Positions 15,936 to 25,068 are shown, counted from the stretch's first letter. The stretch is 64,000 nucleotides of DNA from G963667675 sp965197565 (GCA_965197565.1 CBDANK010000004.1:620001-684000), one strand, 5' to 3'. Numbers and translations are program-made. The notes: a model not told the origin generated them from the sequence alone.

Positions 15936-17216
15936 TTGGACGCATTGGAAAGCAGTCTGGACGACGATAACCGGTCTATTCTGCGTTGTTTGCGCCGAAG
16001 AGCGTTCAACCACTCCTTAACCGTGTACTTGGTGGGCGGCCCGGTGCGGGATGTGTTGATGGGCAGGCCCATCAAAGACTTGGACTTCGTGGTGGAAGGC
16101 GACGGTCCCCAAGCGGCCCGTGGGCTGGCTGAAGAGCTTGGCGGCGAAGTATTGGTCCACGTTAGGTTCGGTACAGCAACGTTGGTCCTGGGTAAAAACC
16201 GGGTCGACCTTGTCACCGCCCGCCGGGAAACCTATCCCCGGCCGGCGGCCCTTCCCGTAGTGACTCCCGGCAGCATTTCCGACGATCTCGGCCGTCGTGA
16301 TTTTTCCATAAATGCTCTGGCTTTGTCTCTAGGGGAGAGCTGTCCCCAAGTCTTGGACTGCCACGGGGGGTTGGACGATATTCGTCTCGGCCTAATTCGC
16401 ACCCTCCACTCCAACAGCTTTGTCGATGATCCAACCCGGATTTTCCGGGCCGTCCGGTACGAGCAGCGGTTGGGTTTCAGGATCGAAGAAGAAACCCTAG
16501 GCCAATTGCTTGACACCGCCACCAAAGGACATCCGGCGTCCCTTACCGGGGACCGCCTGAGACATGAGTTGGAGCGAATTCTGCAGGAAGAGCGGCCCGA
16601 GTTGCCCCTCGGACGCCTCGGAGACCTGGGAATACTGGCGGCTATACATCCGTCGTTGGAGCGTGGACCGGCTGCAGACCGCTTGACTGCCGCCGCTGGC
16701 AGTGGATACGGCGAGTGGTCCATTCCAAGCCGTGACGCTGCCGCAGCGCCCCTAATATTTGTTTCGGCCCTAGCCTACTCGCTGTCTAGGGGAGAAGGCG
16801 AGGCGGTAATCCACCGGCTGAATATGCCTAGCAACTGGGCCCAAGTAGTCCGCGAGACCATTCAAATCAGAGAATTGGAACCAAATCTCGCCGGAGCGTC
16901 CTTATCTCCCGCCCAACTGGCCCGGTTGCTGGAGGGCTTCAGGGCGGAAGCTCTCCTAGCCGCTTCACGGCTTACGGACTCGCCGCTGGCGGCGCAAAGA
17001 CTCGCTGATTATTGCAACGAGTTGCGTTTTGCCCTTCCGGCCTTGAATGGGCGGGATTTGCTGGCTATGGGTGTGCCCCAGGGTCCGTTGGTCGGGCAGG
17101 TATTGAGAGAGCTTCGGGATGCGAAGTTGAACGGGCAGGCGCCCACGGAAGAAGAAGAACGGCGTCTGGTTCAAGCTATCATTACTCGACAGGAGAGTCT
17201 ATCAGGGCATGGATGA
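15936..17216 (+). CDS. tRNA nucleotidyltransferase (CCA-adding)/poly(A) polymerase family
   Basis: The class II nucleotidyltransferase head is clear: VYLVGGPVRDVLMGRPIKDL then DFVVEGDG with the paired Asp metal ligands, RVDLVTARRETY, and RRDFSINALAL. The neck region holds DDPTRIFRAVRYEQRLGF. The protein is 426 residues without an obvious HD domain. It should add or repair the 3' CCA of tRNAs. The start is doubtful: TTG 15936 has no ribosome site, whereas a perfect AGGAGG (15894-15899) lies 6 bases before an in-frame ACG at 15906 with no ATG/GTG/TTG between them. The stop overlaps the start of the small zinc protein by 8 bases. Confidence 0.92.
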   Translation: MDALESSLDDDNRSILRCLRRRAFNHSLTVYLVGGPVRDVLMGRPIKDLDFVVEGDGPQAARGLAEELGGEVLVHVRFGTATLVLGKNRVDLVTARRETYPRPAALPVVTPGSISDDLGRRDFSINALALSLGESCPQVLDCHGGLDDIRLGLIRTLHSNSFVDDPTRIFRAVRYEQRLGFRIEEETLGQLLDTATKGHPASLTGDRLRHELERILQEERPELPLGRLGDLGILAAIHPSLERGPAADRLTAAAGSGYGEWSIPSRDAAAAPLIFVSALAYSLSRGEGEAVIHRLNMPSNWAQVVRETIQIRELEPNLAGASLSPAQLARLLEGFRAEALLAASRLTDSPLAAQRLADYCNELRFALPALNGRDLLAMGVPQGPLVGQVLRELRDAKLNGQAPTEEEERRLVQAIITRQESLSGHG

Positions 17217-17421
17217 AGAGAATGAGCAAGAGTCCTGCGTAATTTGCGGTGAGGCCCTGGACGGAGTGCAACAGACCTCTTGCCAGATGTGTGGAGGCAA
17301 GTTTCACCAACCCTGGAGCCAAGACAGCGACATTCCCCAGTGTGGACGAATCGGCAGCCACGAAGAAGCTTTGGCCATCGTATTTTTGTGTGACGATTGT
17401 TACTACGGACGCAGGCCCTGA
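17209..17421 (+). CDS. Small treble-clef/zinc-ribbon protein
   Basis: The 70-residue acidic protein has Cys pairs arranged as CVIC, CQMC, KFH, QC and CDDC, enough ligands for two zinc ions in a RING/PHD-like cross-brace. The start ATG overlaps the CCA-enzyme stop, so it is translationally coupled to it. I do not recognise a named family. A role in protein or RNA binding near tRNA maturation is possible but not shown. Confidence 0.75.
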   Translation: MDEENEQESCVICGEALDGVQQTSCQMCGGKFHQPWSQDSDIPQCGRIGSHEEALAIVFLCDDCYYGRRP

Positions 17422-17500
17422 GGGGTCTAACCGAACAGAGCTTTTCGGCTGACGGCCGGTCCTTGAAACCCGAAAGCTAAAACCCATTAAGGCGGATTTC

Positions 17501-18538
17501 ATGCAAGCTGTGTACATCGAAGCCCACGGCGGCCCCCAAGTCTTGACTTACGGGGAGCGGCCCGACCCCGAGATCGAGCCCCACCAAGTAAAAGTCCGGG
17601 TCCGGGCTGCCGGGTTAAACCGATTGGACCTATATACCCGCGAAGGCGGCCGGGGATTGCGCCGGGAGTTTCCACCGCCGCTGATTCTGGGCGGCGATTG
17701 CGCCGGCAAGGTGGTCGAAGCCGGCAGCCAGGTCCGCGCCCTTAGTCCCGGTGACCGGGTGGTGGTCAACCCCAGGCTAAGCTGCCAGCAGTGTCCGGCC
17801 TGCTTGTCCGGCCGCGATGATCTTTGCATACGGCCCAGCTTCATGGGCAGCGCCATCGACGGCAGCTATGCCGAGATGGTCGCGGTCCCGGCGGTAAACG
17901 CTCACGCCATCGACGAAACCGTCTCCTATGTGGAGGCCGCCGCCATACCCACCACCTTCTTGCCGGTCTGGAATATGTTGATGCGACGGTTGCAACTCAA
18001 GCCTTGGGAGACAGTCTTGGTGCTGTCCGCTTCCGCAGGCGTGGGCACCGCCGCTATTCAAGTGGCTAAAAAAATTATCGGCGCCAGGGTAATCGCCACC
18101 ACCAGCACCCCGGAGAAAGCGGCAAAGGCTGCCGACTTAGGAGCCGACGCCGTTATCAATTACAACGAGGAAGATATTACCGAACGGGCCCGGGCCTTGA
18201 CCGGCGGTTCCGGAGTGGATGTGGTGGTGGACCATGTGGGGGCCGAATTTTTCCCCAAGGCTTTCAACGCCCTTCGGCCCGGCGGCCGCTACGGCATTTG
18301 CGGCGCCACCACCGGCCTGCGCACTGAGCTTCATCTGGGCTTGTTGTTTAGCCAGCAGAAGGAGATTTACGGAGCCTTCATGGGGACTAAGGAAGACATG
18401 CGGCAGATCGTGGCGGTCCTCAATCGAGGCGCAATCCATCCCGCCATTGACCGGACCTTTCCCTTGGCGGAAGCGGCCAATGCTCACCAGGCTATGGAGG
18501 AGACAAACTTCTTCGGCAAGCTGGTGCTGACAATGTAG
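17501..18538 (+). CDS. Zinc-binding medium-chain dehydrogenase, quinone-oxidoreductase-like
   Basis: The 345-residue MDR protein has a GroES-like N-terminal domain (AAGLNRLDLY; GGDCAGKVVEAGSQV) and a structural-zinc lobe with Cys ligands in SCQQCPACLSGRDDLC. The catalytic zinc ligands of classical ADHs (Cys after AAG, His in GHE) are replaced by Asn and Asp. The nucleotide-binding domain has SASAGVGTAAIQVAK, an NADP-type AxxGxxG loop. It is likely an NAD(P)H-dependent enone or quinone reductase. The ATG follows AAGGCGG. It stands alone on the plus strand. Confidence 0.85.
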   Translation: MQAVYIEAHGGPQVLTYGERPDPEIEPHQVKVRVRAAGLNRLDLYTREGGRGLRREFPPPLILGGDCAGKVVEAGSQVRALSPGDRVVVNPRLSCQQCPACLSGRDDLCIRPSFMGSAIDGSYAEMVAVPAVNAHAIDETVSYVEAAAIPTTFLPVWNMLMRRLQLKPWETVLVLSASAGVGTAAIQVAKKIIGARVIATTSTPEKAAKAADLGADAVINYNEEDITERARALTGGSGVDVVVDHVGAEFFPKAFNALRPGGRYGICGATTGLRTELHLGLLFSQQKEIYGAFMGTKEDMRQIVAVLNRGAIHPAIDRTFPLAEAANAHQAMEETNFFGKLVLTM

Positions 18539-18765
18539 AGAGCTGCTTCGGGGCTCACTCCAGTCAAGCACTTATCCTTAGTAAAAGCACGTAAGTTGGT
18601 CGGAACACCCGATATCACTTCAACCAATACCCGGCCACAAAAGTGATGAAACTGTAACCCCAGTCTGCCTGCTGAGCCACTACAAGCCAGACTCCAACAC
18701 TCAGCACACAGCGGTAATCAGAGCACGGGCGATCACACTGAGCCATGCTTCAACTACTTCGGGGT
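18539..18765. other. Intergenic region without recognisable content
   Basis: I see no gene, repeat, tRNA or strong promoter between the dehydrogenase stop and the small minus-strand ORF. Confidence 0.4.
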
Positions 18766-18954
18766 TCACTGCCTGACGTGAGCTTCCTTCGAAGAGTCGC
18801 CCTCTTTCGAACCGCGTTTGAAGCTCGAACGGATTATCCGAATATCGTTAATGGTTTCCCGCAAATGAGTGCCGAAAGGGAATATCTTTTTCCAGTTCAG
18901 TTTCCTCGCGGGCTTGCTGTCTACCAACTGTTTCGCACTAGTACCCTTGACCAT
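18766..18954 (-). CDS. Small basic hypothetical protein
   Basis: The 62-residue frame starts at ATG 18954 with AAGGTGG 7 bases upstream, a good ribosome site. The product is rich in Lys and Arg (KPARKLNWKKIFPFG; SSFKRGSKEG) and has no motif I recognise. Its position next to a HEPN-like fragment raises the possibility of a toxin-antitoxin remnant. It could also be a chance frame. Confidence 0.35.
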   Translation of the reverse strand: MVKGTSAKQLVDSKPARKLNWKKIFPFGTHLRETINDIRIIRSSFKRGSKEGDSSKEAHVRQ

Positions 18955-19048
18955 CAAACTGCCACCTTAAAAGACGTGCCCACCTGACCTCCTAACCATT
19001 TTATCATCCGCTAGACCTTGTCAGCCTGGTGGGCCGCACTGGACTAAA

Positions 19049-19279
19049 TCAAGAACCGAGCCGCGAGTGACGCTTCAGGCGGTCGCGGGCAATGCCCGTA
19101 CCGCCTCTATCACGGAGCGGGCGGATTCTAACAGGGTGGTACAGGAACGCGGCATAATAGGCGCGGTCTACTGCTGATCTAGTGGCTGCGGCATCTTGCA
19201 TTTCCGCTAGGCCCGCGGCCAACGTCAAGTATGAAGACGGCCCTATGGCTTCGAAGCTACTGGCGGCTCTCGAAGTCAT
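19049..19279 (-). pseudogene. HEPN-domain-like protein, probably truncated
   Basis: The first 47 residues end in AAATRSAVDRAYYAAFLY, matching the helix of small HEPN-domain proteins, where SAVxRAYYAAF is characteristic. The following residues (HPVRIRPLRDRGG...) no longer look like a HEPN fold. A different frame of the same region reads LLESARSVIEAVRALPA, so a frameshift is likely. It lies 39 bases downstream of the 97-residue gene at 19319-19612, the spacing expected for a two-gene module. Confidence 0.4.
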
Positions 19280-19318
19280 AGTGGACCTTCTTGGCGAGAA
19301 TTTCCTTCGCCGTGCCCC

Positions 19319-19612
19319 CTACTCGTCCTCCAGGGTGGTGACCGTTTTGAGATAGTTCACCCACAGTTTCTGGGCCTTGGGGCGAGGGCAGTCGAAGGCC
19401 AGCGTCAGCAGCATATACTCCCAGTCCTCTTCCGGGTCCTGGTAGTAGTCGACTTTGATCTTTTGCAGCGGCCAGCGGCGCTTGGCGGCAACGGACTGGG
19501 TGTGGGCCAGCAAACCGTCGAGCAGGGATTGGCCGGCTTGCCCAAGGAGGCGGTTGGCGACGGACTTCTTTGTCTTCCACACCACCGGAATTTTAGTCGC
19601 TGGTCTGGTCAT
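19319..19612 (-). CDS. Hypothetical protein, possible partner of the HEPN-like gene
   Basis: The 97-residue product (MTRPATKIPVVWKTKKSVAN...) has an Asp/Glu-rich centre (YYQDPEEDWEYMLLTLAFDC) and an aromatic C-terminus (KLWVNYLKTVTTLEDE). The composition is that of a folded soluble protein. I do not recognise the family. A place directly upstream of a HEPN-like gene suggests a toxin-antitoxin-like pair, by context only. Confidence 0.55.
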   Translation of the reverse strand: MTRPATKIPVVWKTKKSVANRLLGQAGQSLLDGLLAHTQSVAAKRRWPLQKIKVDYYQDPEEDWEYMLLTLAFDCPRPKAQKLWVNYLKTVTTLEDE

Positions 19613-19746
19613 GCTCTTTCGACAATGTACAGTCGCAAAACTCCTCGAAGTATTTGACGAAACACCACATCCCGATTGACTTAAGGTTTTGTTTCAACTG
19701 CTGGTCATTCATCTGATTAGAGGCAATGACTCAAAGAAAGGAAAAG

Positions 19747-20598
19747 TCAACGCTCCAACCTTCTGCCGTGGAACAGGTACTGCTGGGCGTATCCGCCGTA
19801 GCGGCCGAAATGGTCTTGGGCCCACTGCAGCAACACCCGGTCCGGAGGGGTTTTCTGGCCGGGAAAATACCACTCCCCTAGGGCCCGGCGCACCCAGACG
19901 TCGATGGGGAAAGCCTCCAGTTTCTCCAAAGAAAAAACGGCGATGCAGTCGGCGATCTTGGGGCCGACCCCTGGGCACTCCATCAGCCCGGCTTTGGCCT
20001 CGGAATAGGGCAGCCCCGCCAGCCGGCCTAGGTCCAGTTCTCCCTGCAGCACCATGCGGGTGGCTTTATCGACGTAAGGAGCGCGGAACCCGAGTCCTAG
20101 CCGGCGGAGCTCGGTCTCTCCGGCCTCGACTAGTTGGGAGGGCGTGGGGAAGGTGTATCCCACCCGCCCCTCCAGGGAGACTGGCTCGCCGAAAGCTTCC
20201 GCCATTCTTTCCATCACTTGGTGGATGCGGGCAATGTTGGAGTTAGCGGAGCAAATAAAAGATACCAGGCATTCCCAGGGTTCGATTCTCAGAAGGCGCA
20301 AGCCGGGGTAACGGGCGATCATTTCCGCTACTCTGGGGTCCCGCCCGATGTCGGCGTATATGGCCTGAATGTCGTCATCCAAGCGGAAGTAGCTTTGCAG
20401 CAAGGACGCCACCGACGCTTCGGGCTGGGGGCTACAGCGGAACTCGATTCGCTGGCCGGCCTGCCGCACTTTTATGAAGTTGCCCCGGACCACGCCGTAA
20501 AACCAATCGCCCTCCCGCCGCCAGCGGTGAGACTGGCCGCTTTCCAGGCTGGCGGCGAGGTCTAGAGGCTGTTCAACGTCCAGTTCCACGGCTGGCAC
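19747..20598 (-). CDS. 8-oxoguanine DNA glycosylase, OGG1 family
   Basis: The N-terminal OGG-type domain (LESGQSHRWRREGDWFYGVV) precedes the helix-hairpin-helix: EAKAGLMECPGVGPKIADCI, then AFPIDVWVRRAL, holding the catalytic Asp and the Lys of the EAK helix as candidate Schiff-base residue. The length of 283 residues (from GTG 20598; GTG 20589 has a better-placed AGGTG) fits bacterial OGG1 homologues. It would remove 8-oxoguanine paired with C. It overlaps the end of the DinG-type helicase gene and is probably co-transcribed with it. Confidence 0.9.
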   Translation of the reverse strand: MPAVELDVEQPLDLAASLESGQSHRWRREGDWFYGVVRGNFIKVRQAGQRIEFRCSPQPEASVASLLQSYFRLDDDIQAIYADIGRDPRVAEMIARYPGLRLLRIEPWECLVSFICSANSNIARIHQVMERMAEAFGEPVSLEGRVGYTFPTPSQLVEAGETELRRLGLGFRAPYVDKATRMVLQGELDLGRLAGLPYSEAKAGLMECPGVGPKIADCIAVFSLEKLEAFPIDVWVRRALGEWYFPGQKTPPDRVLLQWAQDHFGRYGGYAQQYLFHGRRLER

Positions 20599-23410
20599 CT
20601 ACCCACTGAGCTGCCAGCGTGCCCACTGTCGACAGGCTGCTGGGTTTCAAGGTACAGGGTGGAATGGATTTCAGGAAAGACCGGCCGTAGGAGCGGCCCG
20701 TGACCCGCTGGTCCAATACAATGATGGCCCCCTTGTCTCCCTTCCGGCGGATCAGCCGGCCGATGCCCTGCCGAAAACGCAACACCGCTTGGGGAATGGA
20801 GTACTCTTTGAAAGGGTCGTCGTACTGCTCCGACCTGGCTTTAACCACCGGGTCGGTGGGGACCTGGAAAGGTAAGCGAGTCAGTACCAGGGCTTGCAGC
20901 ACACCGTTGGGCAGGTCTACCCCCTCCCAGAAACTGGCCGTGCCCAAGAGGACGCTTCGGGGATTGTTGGTGAACCGGGAGATGAGTTGCTGCGGCGGAC
21001 CGTCGATGCTCTGGGCCAGGACCTGGATGCCCTCGGCTTGAAGGGGAGCCCGCAGCCGGTTGGCTACTCCCCGCAGGGCGGAGTAGGAGGTGAACAAGGC
21101 CATGGTCCGGCCGCCCAGGGACCTGCCTAAGTCGACCAATGCCCTGGTGATGGCTCCAACATATCCTTCGGTCGTGGGGGACGGCATGTCTTCGGGAATA
21201 AGCAACAGCGCGGCCCTTTGGTAGTCGAAGGGAGAGCCCACCAGCAGTTCCTCGCTGTCTTCGGGCAGTCCCGTCCTTCGCCTGAAGTAGTCGAAGTTGC
21301 CTTCGGTGCTGAGAGTGGCGCTGGTCATAACCACACTCTCTTTGCGGCCGTAAAGCCCCTCGGCCAGGGTTGGCCCGACATCCAATGGAGCGGCATGAAA
21401 GGACATATCCCTTTTGGATGTATCCCGGGCCACCCAATGTATCGCTTGGTCATCGGGCGAGCTGATGATCGACCCCAACTGGGACCTGAGTTCCTCCAGG
21501 TTGTCCAAGATGTTTCCCGTTTCCATAGCCAAAGCGGGTTGGTCGCTGGCCGCTGGAAGGGTTGTGGATTCCAAAAATCGATGCAACCGGGAAAGCGCCT
21601 GCGACCCTTGGAGCATCCTGACCTCCAGGTTTTCCCAGGCCAGAACTACCTCTTCCCAAGTTTGTCGATGGCGCACTTGGGGGTCAATCAATACCTGGAC
21701 CCGGTCGTCGGGGGCATTCCCTCTTTGGGCGTCCAAGAACCGCTCTCCAGAGCCCCAAAGGCGCGTCCAAAAATCATGAAGAGCCGCAGCCGAGGTTTCC
21801 GCCCCGGACACCGCCCGGTCGCCCTCCTGTCTTACCGCCGAGGACAAGCTCTCCGCCCCCAGCGCCAAACGGACCTGGGTAGTAAGACGCCCTTGAAGCT
21901 CCAAGGATTCTTCCAACTGGTCGTGCAATACGCTGAATCCCAGTTGCCGGGTGGCCTCGTCTTCCAAGTGATGAGCTTCATCGACCACCAGGTATTGGTA
22001 ATCTGGAATGAGGCCGCCGCCCCGGACCAAATCTGAGAACAACAGGGCGTGGTTTACTACCACGATGTGCGCCTGCTCAGCCCGCTCTCGGGCACTACGT
22101 AGGAAGCAAGGACCGCCGTCGCGCAGTCCGGGGCACCATACTTTTTCGCCGGCGGAAACCCGCGACCAAGTGAATGCGTCGCGTCCCGATAGGTTTATCT
22201 CTCCCCGGTCGCCGGTGATGGTGTCCTGTAGCCACAGGGCGGTCTTGCTCAGCAAACGAGCATCGTCCACCGATGGGTTCTCGCTCCTGGCTAAGTAGTT
22301 CCAACGGTGCAGGCACAAGTAGTTGTTCCTTCCCTTTAGGAGCGCCGCCTTCACCATCCCCTTCTCAACCAGTCCAGCCTGTTCCAGCACCTCCAACAAC
22401 GCCGGGATGTCCTTCCTCAGCAACTGTTCCTGTAAATTGATGGTATTGGTGGAGACCACCACTCGTTGCCCCTGGGATACTGCGAAGAGCACCGCTGGGA
22501 GCAGATATGCGATGGATTTGCCGACGCCGGTGCCGCCCTCAACCGCCAGATGACGGCTGCGATAGATTGCCCGCGTTACCCCGGCCAACATCTCCTCTTG
22601 TTCGGGACGGAGCTCGAACCCGGGGAATCTCCCGGCGAAGGGACCTCGTGAGCCGAGGAGGTTGATTATCTTGTCTTCGTCCAAGGAGCCGAGCTTGTTG
22701 TCGGACCTCCGTTTTTCGGGGCGGCCCAACCTGGCGGACAGATTGTCCATGTCCAAGCCGGTCAGTCCGAAGGCCGTAGCGCCGCTGTCGGGTAGGCTGT
22801 GCAGCAGTCCCGATAGAAGGGGAGCTATGGACCACCTGCTGCGGTTGGAAAGATTTACCAGGTGGGCCAGCAGCCCCGGGTCCAGTTGCTCCGCCCGGCG
22901 CAGCAACTCCAGGAAGACTTGATGCGTCGCACTGGCGTCCGCCAGTGCCCGGTGGTGATGTTCGAGTGTTACTTTGAAGTAGTCCGATAGGTACGCCAGA
23001 GAGTACTGGGGTGAGTGGGGCAGCAACGCCGAGGCCAAGTCCCAAGTATCGTAGGCGGTGTTGCTTAGCTTGAGCCCGTGGGAGGCGAGAAAGCCAAGGT
23101 CGAACTGCACGTTGTGGCCGACCACCGGGTAGTTTTCAATGAAACCGCTCAGCTCATCGGCGATGGCGTTGAAAGAGGGAGCGCGGGTGACCTGGTTGGG
23201 TTTGATCCCGGTTAGACGTTGGATGAAATCGGGAATGGAACGTCCAGGGTTGACCAGGGTCTGGAAGGTGTCGATCACCTGCCCGCCCTGGAACTTCACG
23301 GCTCCCACTTCAATAATAGTATCCCGCTCCTGCTCCAACCCGGTAGTTTCCAGGTCCAGGGACACGTGGGTTAGATCGAAGGGCGTGGTTGTGGGAATGT
23401 CCAAAGTCAT
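20573..23410 (-). CDS. dinG: DinG-family ATP-dependent helicase with N-terminal DEDD exonuclease domain
   Basis: The first 175 residues are a DnaQ-like exonuclease: VSLDLETTGL, HNVQFDLGFL and HRALADASATH carry the acidic metal ligands. An XPD/DinG-type superfamily 2 helicase follows: Walker A GGTGVGKSIAYLLPA, VDEAHHLED and QGIGRLIRR (motif VI). Only three Cys are visible in the Fe-S domain region (NYLCLHR, VWCPGLRDGGPCF) instead of four, so the cluster may be absent or altered. The length of 945 residues fits the exonuclease-helicase fusion. ATG 23410 is chosen over GTG 23449, where the GGAGG is too close. It is followed by the overlapping OGG1 gene, pointing to DNA repair. Confidence 0.92.
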   Translation of the reverse strand: MTLDIPTTTPFDLTHVSLDLETTGLEQERDTIIEVGAVKFQGGQVIDTFQTLVNPGRSIPDFIQRLTGIKPNQVTRAPSFNAIADELSGFIENYPVVGHNVQFDLGFLASHGLKLSNTAYDTWDLASALLPHSPQYSLAYLSDYFKVTLEHHHRALADASATHQVFLELLRRAEQLDPGLLAHLVNLSNRSRWSIAPLLSGLLHSLPDSGATAFGLTGLDMDNLSARLGRPEKRRSDNKLGSLDEDKIINLLGSRGPFAGRFPGFELRPEQEEMLAGVTRAIYRSRHLAVEGGTGVGKSIAYLLPAVLFAVSQGQRVVVSTNTINLQEQLLRKDIPALLEVLEQAGLVEKGMVKAALLKGRNNYLCLHRWNYLARSENPSVDDARLLSKTALWLQDTITGDRGEINLSGRDAFTWSRVSAGEKVWCPGLRDGGPCFLRSARERAEQAHIVVVNHALLFSDLVRGGGLIPDYQYLVVDEAHHLEDEATRQLGFSVLHDQLEESLELQGRLTTQVRLALGAESLSSAVRQEGDRAVSGAETSAAALHDFWTRLWGSGERFLDAQRGNAPDDRVQVLIDPQVRHRQTWEEVVLAWENLEVRMLQGSQALSRLHRFLESTTLPAASDQPALAMETGNILDNLEELRSQLGSIISSPDDQAIHWVARDTSKRDMSFHAAPLDVGPTLAEGLYGRKESVVMTSATLSTEGNFDYFRRRTGLPEDSEELLVGSPFDYQRAALLLIPEDMPSPTTEGYVGAITRALVDLGRSLGGRTMALFTSYSALRGVANRLRAPLQAEGIQVLAQSIDGPPQQLISRFTNNPRSVLLGTASFWEGVDLPNGVLQALVLTRLPFQVPTDPVVKARSEQYDDPFKEYSIPQAVLRFRQGIGRLIRRKGDKGAIIVLDQRVTGRSYGRSFLKSIPPCTLKPSSLSTVGTLAAQWVGASRGTGR

Positions 23411-23483
23411 GGCCGGTAAACCACCAGTAGACGTCAAGGGTCGGCCCACAGCCTCCGGCTATCCCGTGACAGCCGGTTGCTGA

Positions 23484-24179
23484 TCAGACCGTGTAAGGCC
23501 GGAGTTGCCCCGAGCGCAACCCTACCGCCGGGTAGAACTTCCCGGTATGGAGCGCGGCTAGGAACTCTCCCTCGTTATTGATCTCGTCCCCGAAAGCAGT
23601 CACGAACTTGCCAAGGCCGTGGGCGGAATGGGCGTCGCTGCCGCCGGTTACAGGCAACCCCAGCTTCGACGCCACCCGCATGGCGAAGTCGTTCTCTTCG
23701 TCCGCGGTGCCGCCGTTGACCACTTCCACAGCATGGGATAGTTTGAACACCGGGTGCCCCAAAGCGTCCTCCGGCTTTTGGGGAAGGGGGTCGGGGACCG
23801 AGTGGTACAGCAAAGCGTTTTCCCTTCGCTTTTGAGTCAAAGCCGCCCGGAATGGGTGGGCAATGACTACGAAACCACCCGCGCTATCGGCCGCCTTCCG
23901 TAACGCAGCCGCTTTGTGAAAGCCGGCTTGATAGCGGTCCAAGCCGAAAGCCAGCATGTGCCCCAGGTCGGTCTCCACCTCCATGGCCCGCACCAACACT
24001 ACGCTATGGCGGCTGGCGAAGGATTCGAACTCATGCCGTTCCCACGGGCCGCTGTGCTCGGTAATGCACAACCCCCGCAGCCCCAACCGGTCCGCTTCCA
24101 AGACCAACTCCTCGGGCTTTAGGCTGCTGTCGCTGCTTCCCTTGGTAGTGTGAATGTGGAGGTCGAATAATCTGGCCAT
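23484..24179 (-). CDS. PHP-domain metal-dependent phosphoesterase
   Basis: The 231-residue protein is a compact PHP domain: FDLHIHTTKGSSDSS (HxH plus acidic), ITEHSGP, VIAHPFRA and TGGSDAHSAHGLG supply the usual multi-metal ligands. It stands alone and is not attached to a polymerase. Related stand-alone PHP proteins are histidinol-phosphate-phosphatase-like or oligonucleotide phosphodiesterases. ATG 24179 is preceded by TAGGTG. It lies downstream of thioesterase and trmD genes, separated from them by a repeat element. Confidence 0.85.
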   Translation of the reverse strand: MARLFDLHIHTTKGSSDSSLKPEELVLEADRLGLRGLCITEHSGPWERHEFESFASRHSVVLVRAMEVETDLGHMLAFGLDRYQAGFHKAAALRKAADSAGGFVVIAHPFRAALTQKRRENALLYHSVPDPLPQKPEDALGHPVFKLSHAVEVVNGGTADEENDFAMRVASKLGLPVTGGSDAHSAHGLGKFVTAFGDEINNEGEFLAALHTGKFYPAVGLRSGQLRPYTV

Positions 24180-24360
24180 AGACACCTAGTCAGCCATCGG
24201 CAGTTGGCCCTCAACAAAGTAGCACGGCGAACCGGGCGCTGCGCCTGATCTTACGGCTGTAACCCGAGACCTGAATTGTGGCGGTTGGGAACCGGGGGCC
24301 GACGCTCAAGTTAGTCTATCGGGGATGCCTGATATGGTCAATGGGCCGGCGTCCACTTTG

Positions 24361-24534
24361 CCGGTTCTTTCGGTTGTCACCCTGAGTCCGCTTATGGCGG
24401 ACGAAGGGTCTAAAGGTCTTGCCTTCCATACCGTTTTGCTACTGGAACATTTTGGATTCTTCGTAGCAAGCTCCTCAGAATGACCGAGTGTGGAGGTCTG
24501 TATCTCTATAAAATCGAGATCGAAAGACCCTGAC
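24361..24534. repeat. Family A element, copy 2
   Basis: The internal pair is TGTCACCCTGAG (from 24375) and CTCAGAATGACC (to 24485), with AAGGGTCTAAA and GGATTCTTCG beside them, in the opposite orientation to copy 1. The outer ends are CCGGTTCTTTCGGT (24361) and ATCGAAAGACCCTG (to about 24532), imperfect inverses. It is non-coding and fills the 385-base gap between the PHP and thioesterase genes. Confidence 0.65.
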
Positions 24535-24564
24535 ACATTTTGAAAGGAAACAGGCGGGTTTCGG

Positions 24565-25044
24565 CTACCGGGCGGCCTCGGCCAACCTGGGAAAGCGGTC
24601 CAAGGGGAGCACTTCGCCAGTGGCTTCGAAGTGCCCCACCAGTTCCCTTATCTCATCGGGCACTCGCTGAGTGGTCCCGGTGCCGGCGTGGTATCCCACA
24701 TTCACCGATTGCACAACGTTCAGCAGCGTGTCAGTGGACTGTTGATATATCTCCATGTCCAGGTGGAAGCTGGTATTGCCGAATTGGCCGGCCTTTACGT
24801 ACAAGTCCAGCATATCATCAATCCGGGCCGGCGCCTTGAACTCCAACACCGTCTTGACCACTGCGGTGTCGAAGAAACCCCGCTGGCCTACTTTGTAGAT
24901 ACTGAACCCCAGGTTGCGGAAGTACTCCGACTGCCCCACTTCCAGATAGTCCAAGTAGGCGCCGTTAAAAACGATGCCTTGGGCGTCGCACTCCATCCAG
25001 CGGACCCGGAGAGGAAGATGAAATTTGAAGTCGGATTTGGCCAC
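24565..25044 (-). CDS. Acyl-CoA thioesterase, 4HBT/YbgC type
   Basis: The 159-residue hotdog-fold protein carries the catalytic segment ECDAQGIVFNGAYLDYLEVG, in which the Asp is the active-site acid of 4-hydroxybenzoyl-CoA-thioesterase-type enzymes. The N-terminal strand (FHLPLRVRWMECD) is typical. It should hydrolyse acyl-CoA thioesters; chain preference is unknown. The GTG start at 25044 is 25 bases after the trmD stop. Confidence 0.9.
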   Translation of the reverse strand: MAKSDFKFHLPLRVRWMECDAQGIVFNGAYLDYLEVGQSEYFRNLGFSIYKVGQRGFFDTAVVKTVLEFKAPARIDDMLDLYVKAGQFGNTSFHLDMEIYQQSTDTLLNVVQSVNVGYHAGTGTTQRVPDEIRELVGHFEATGEVLPLDRFPRLAEAAR

Positions 25045-25068
25045 GGACTTGGTCCCTAGAAAGCCTCT

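Noticed and set aside
20270..20300. T-loop-like GGTTCGATTCTC suggesting a tRNA
   Set aside because: It lies inside the OGG1-like gene, and no acceptor, D or anticodon stem can be formed around it.
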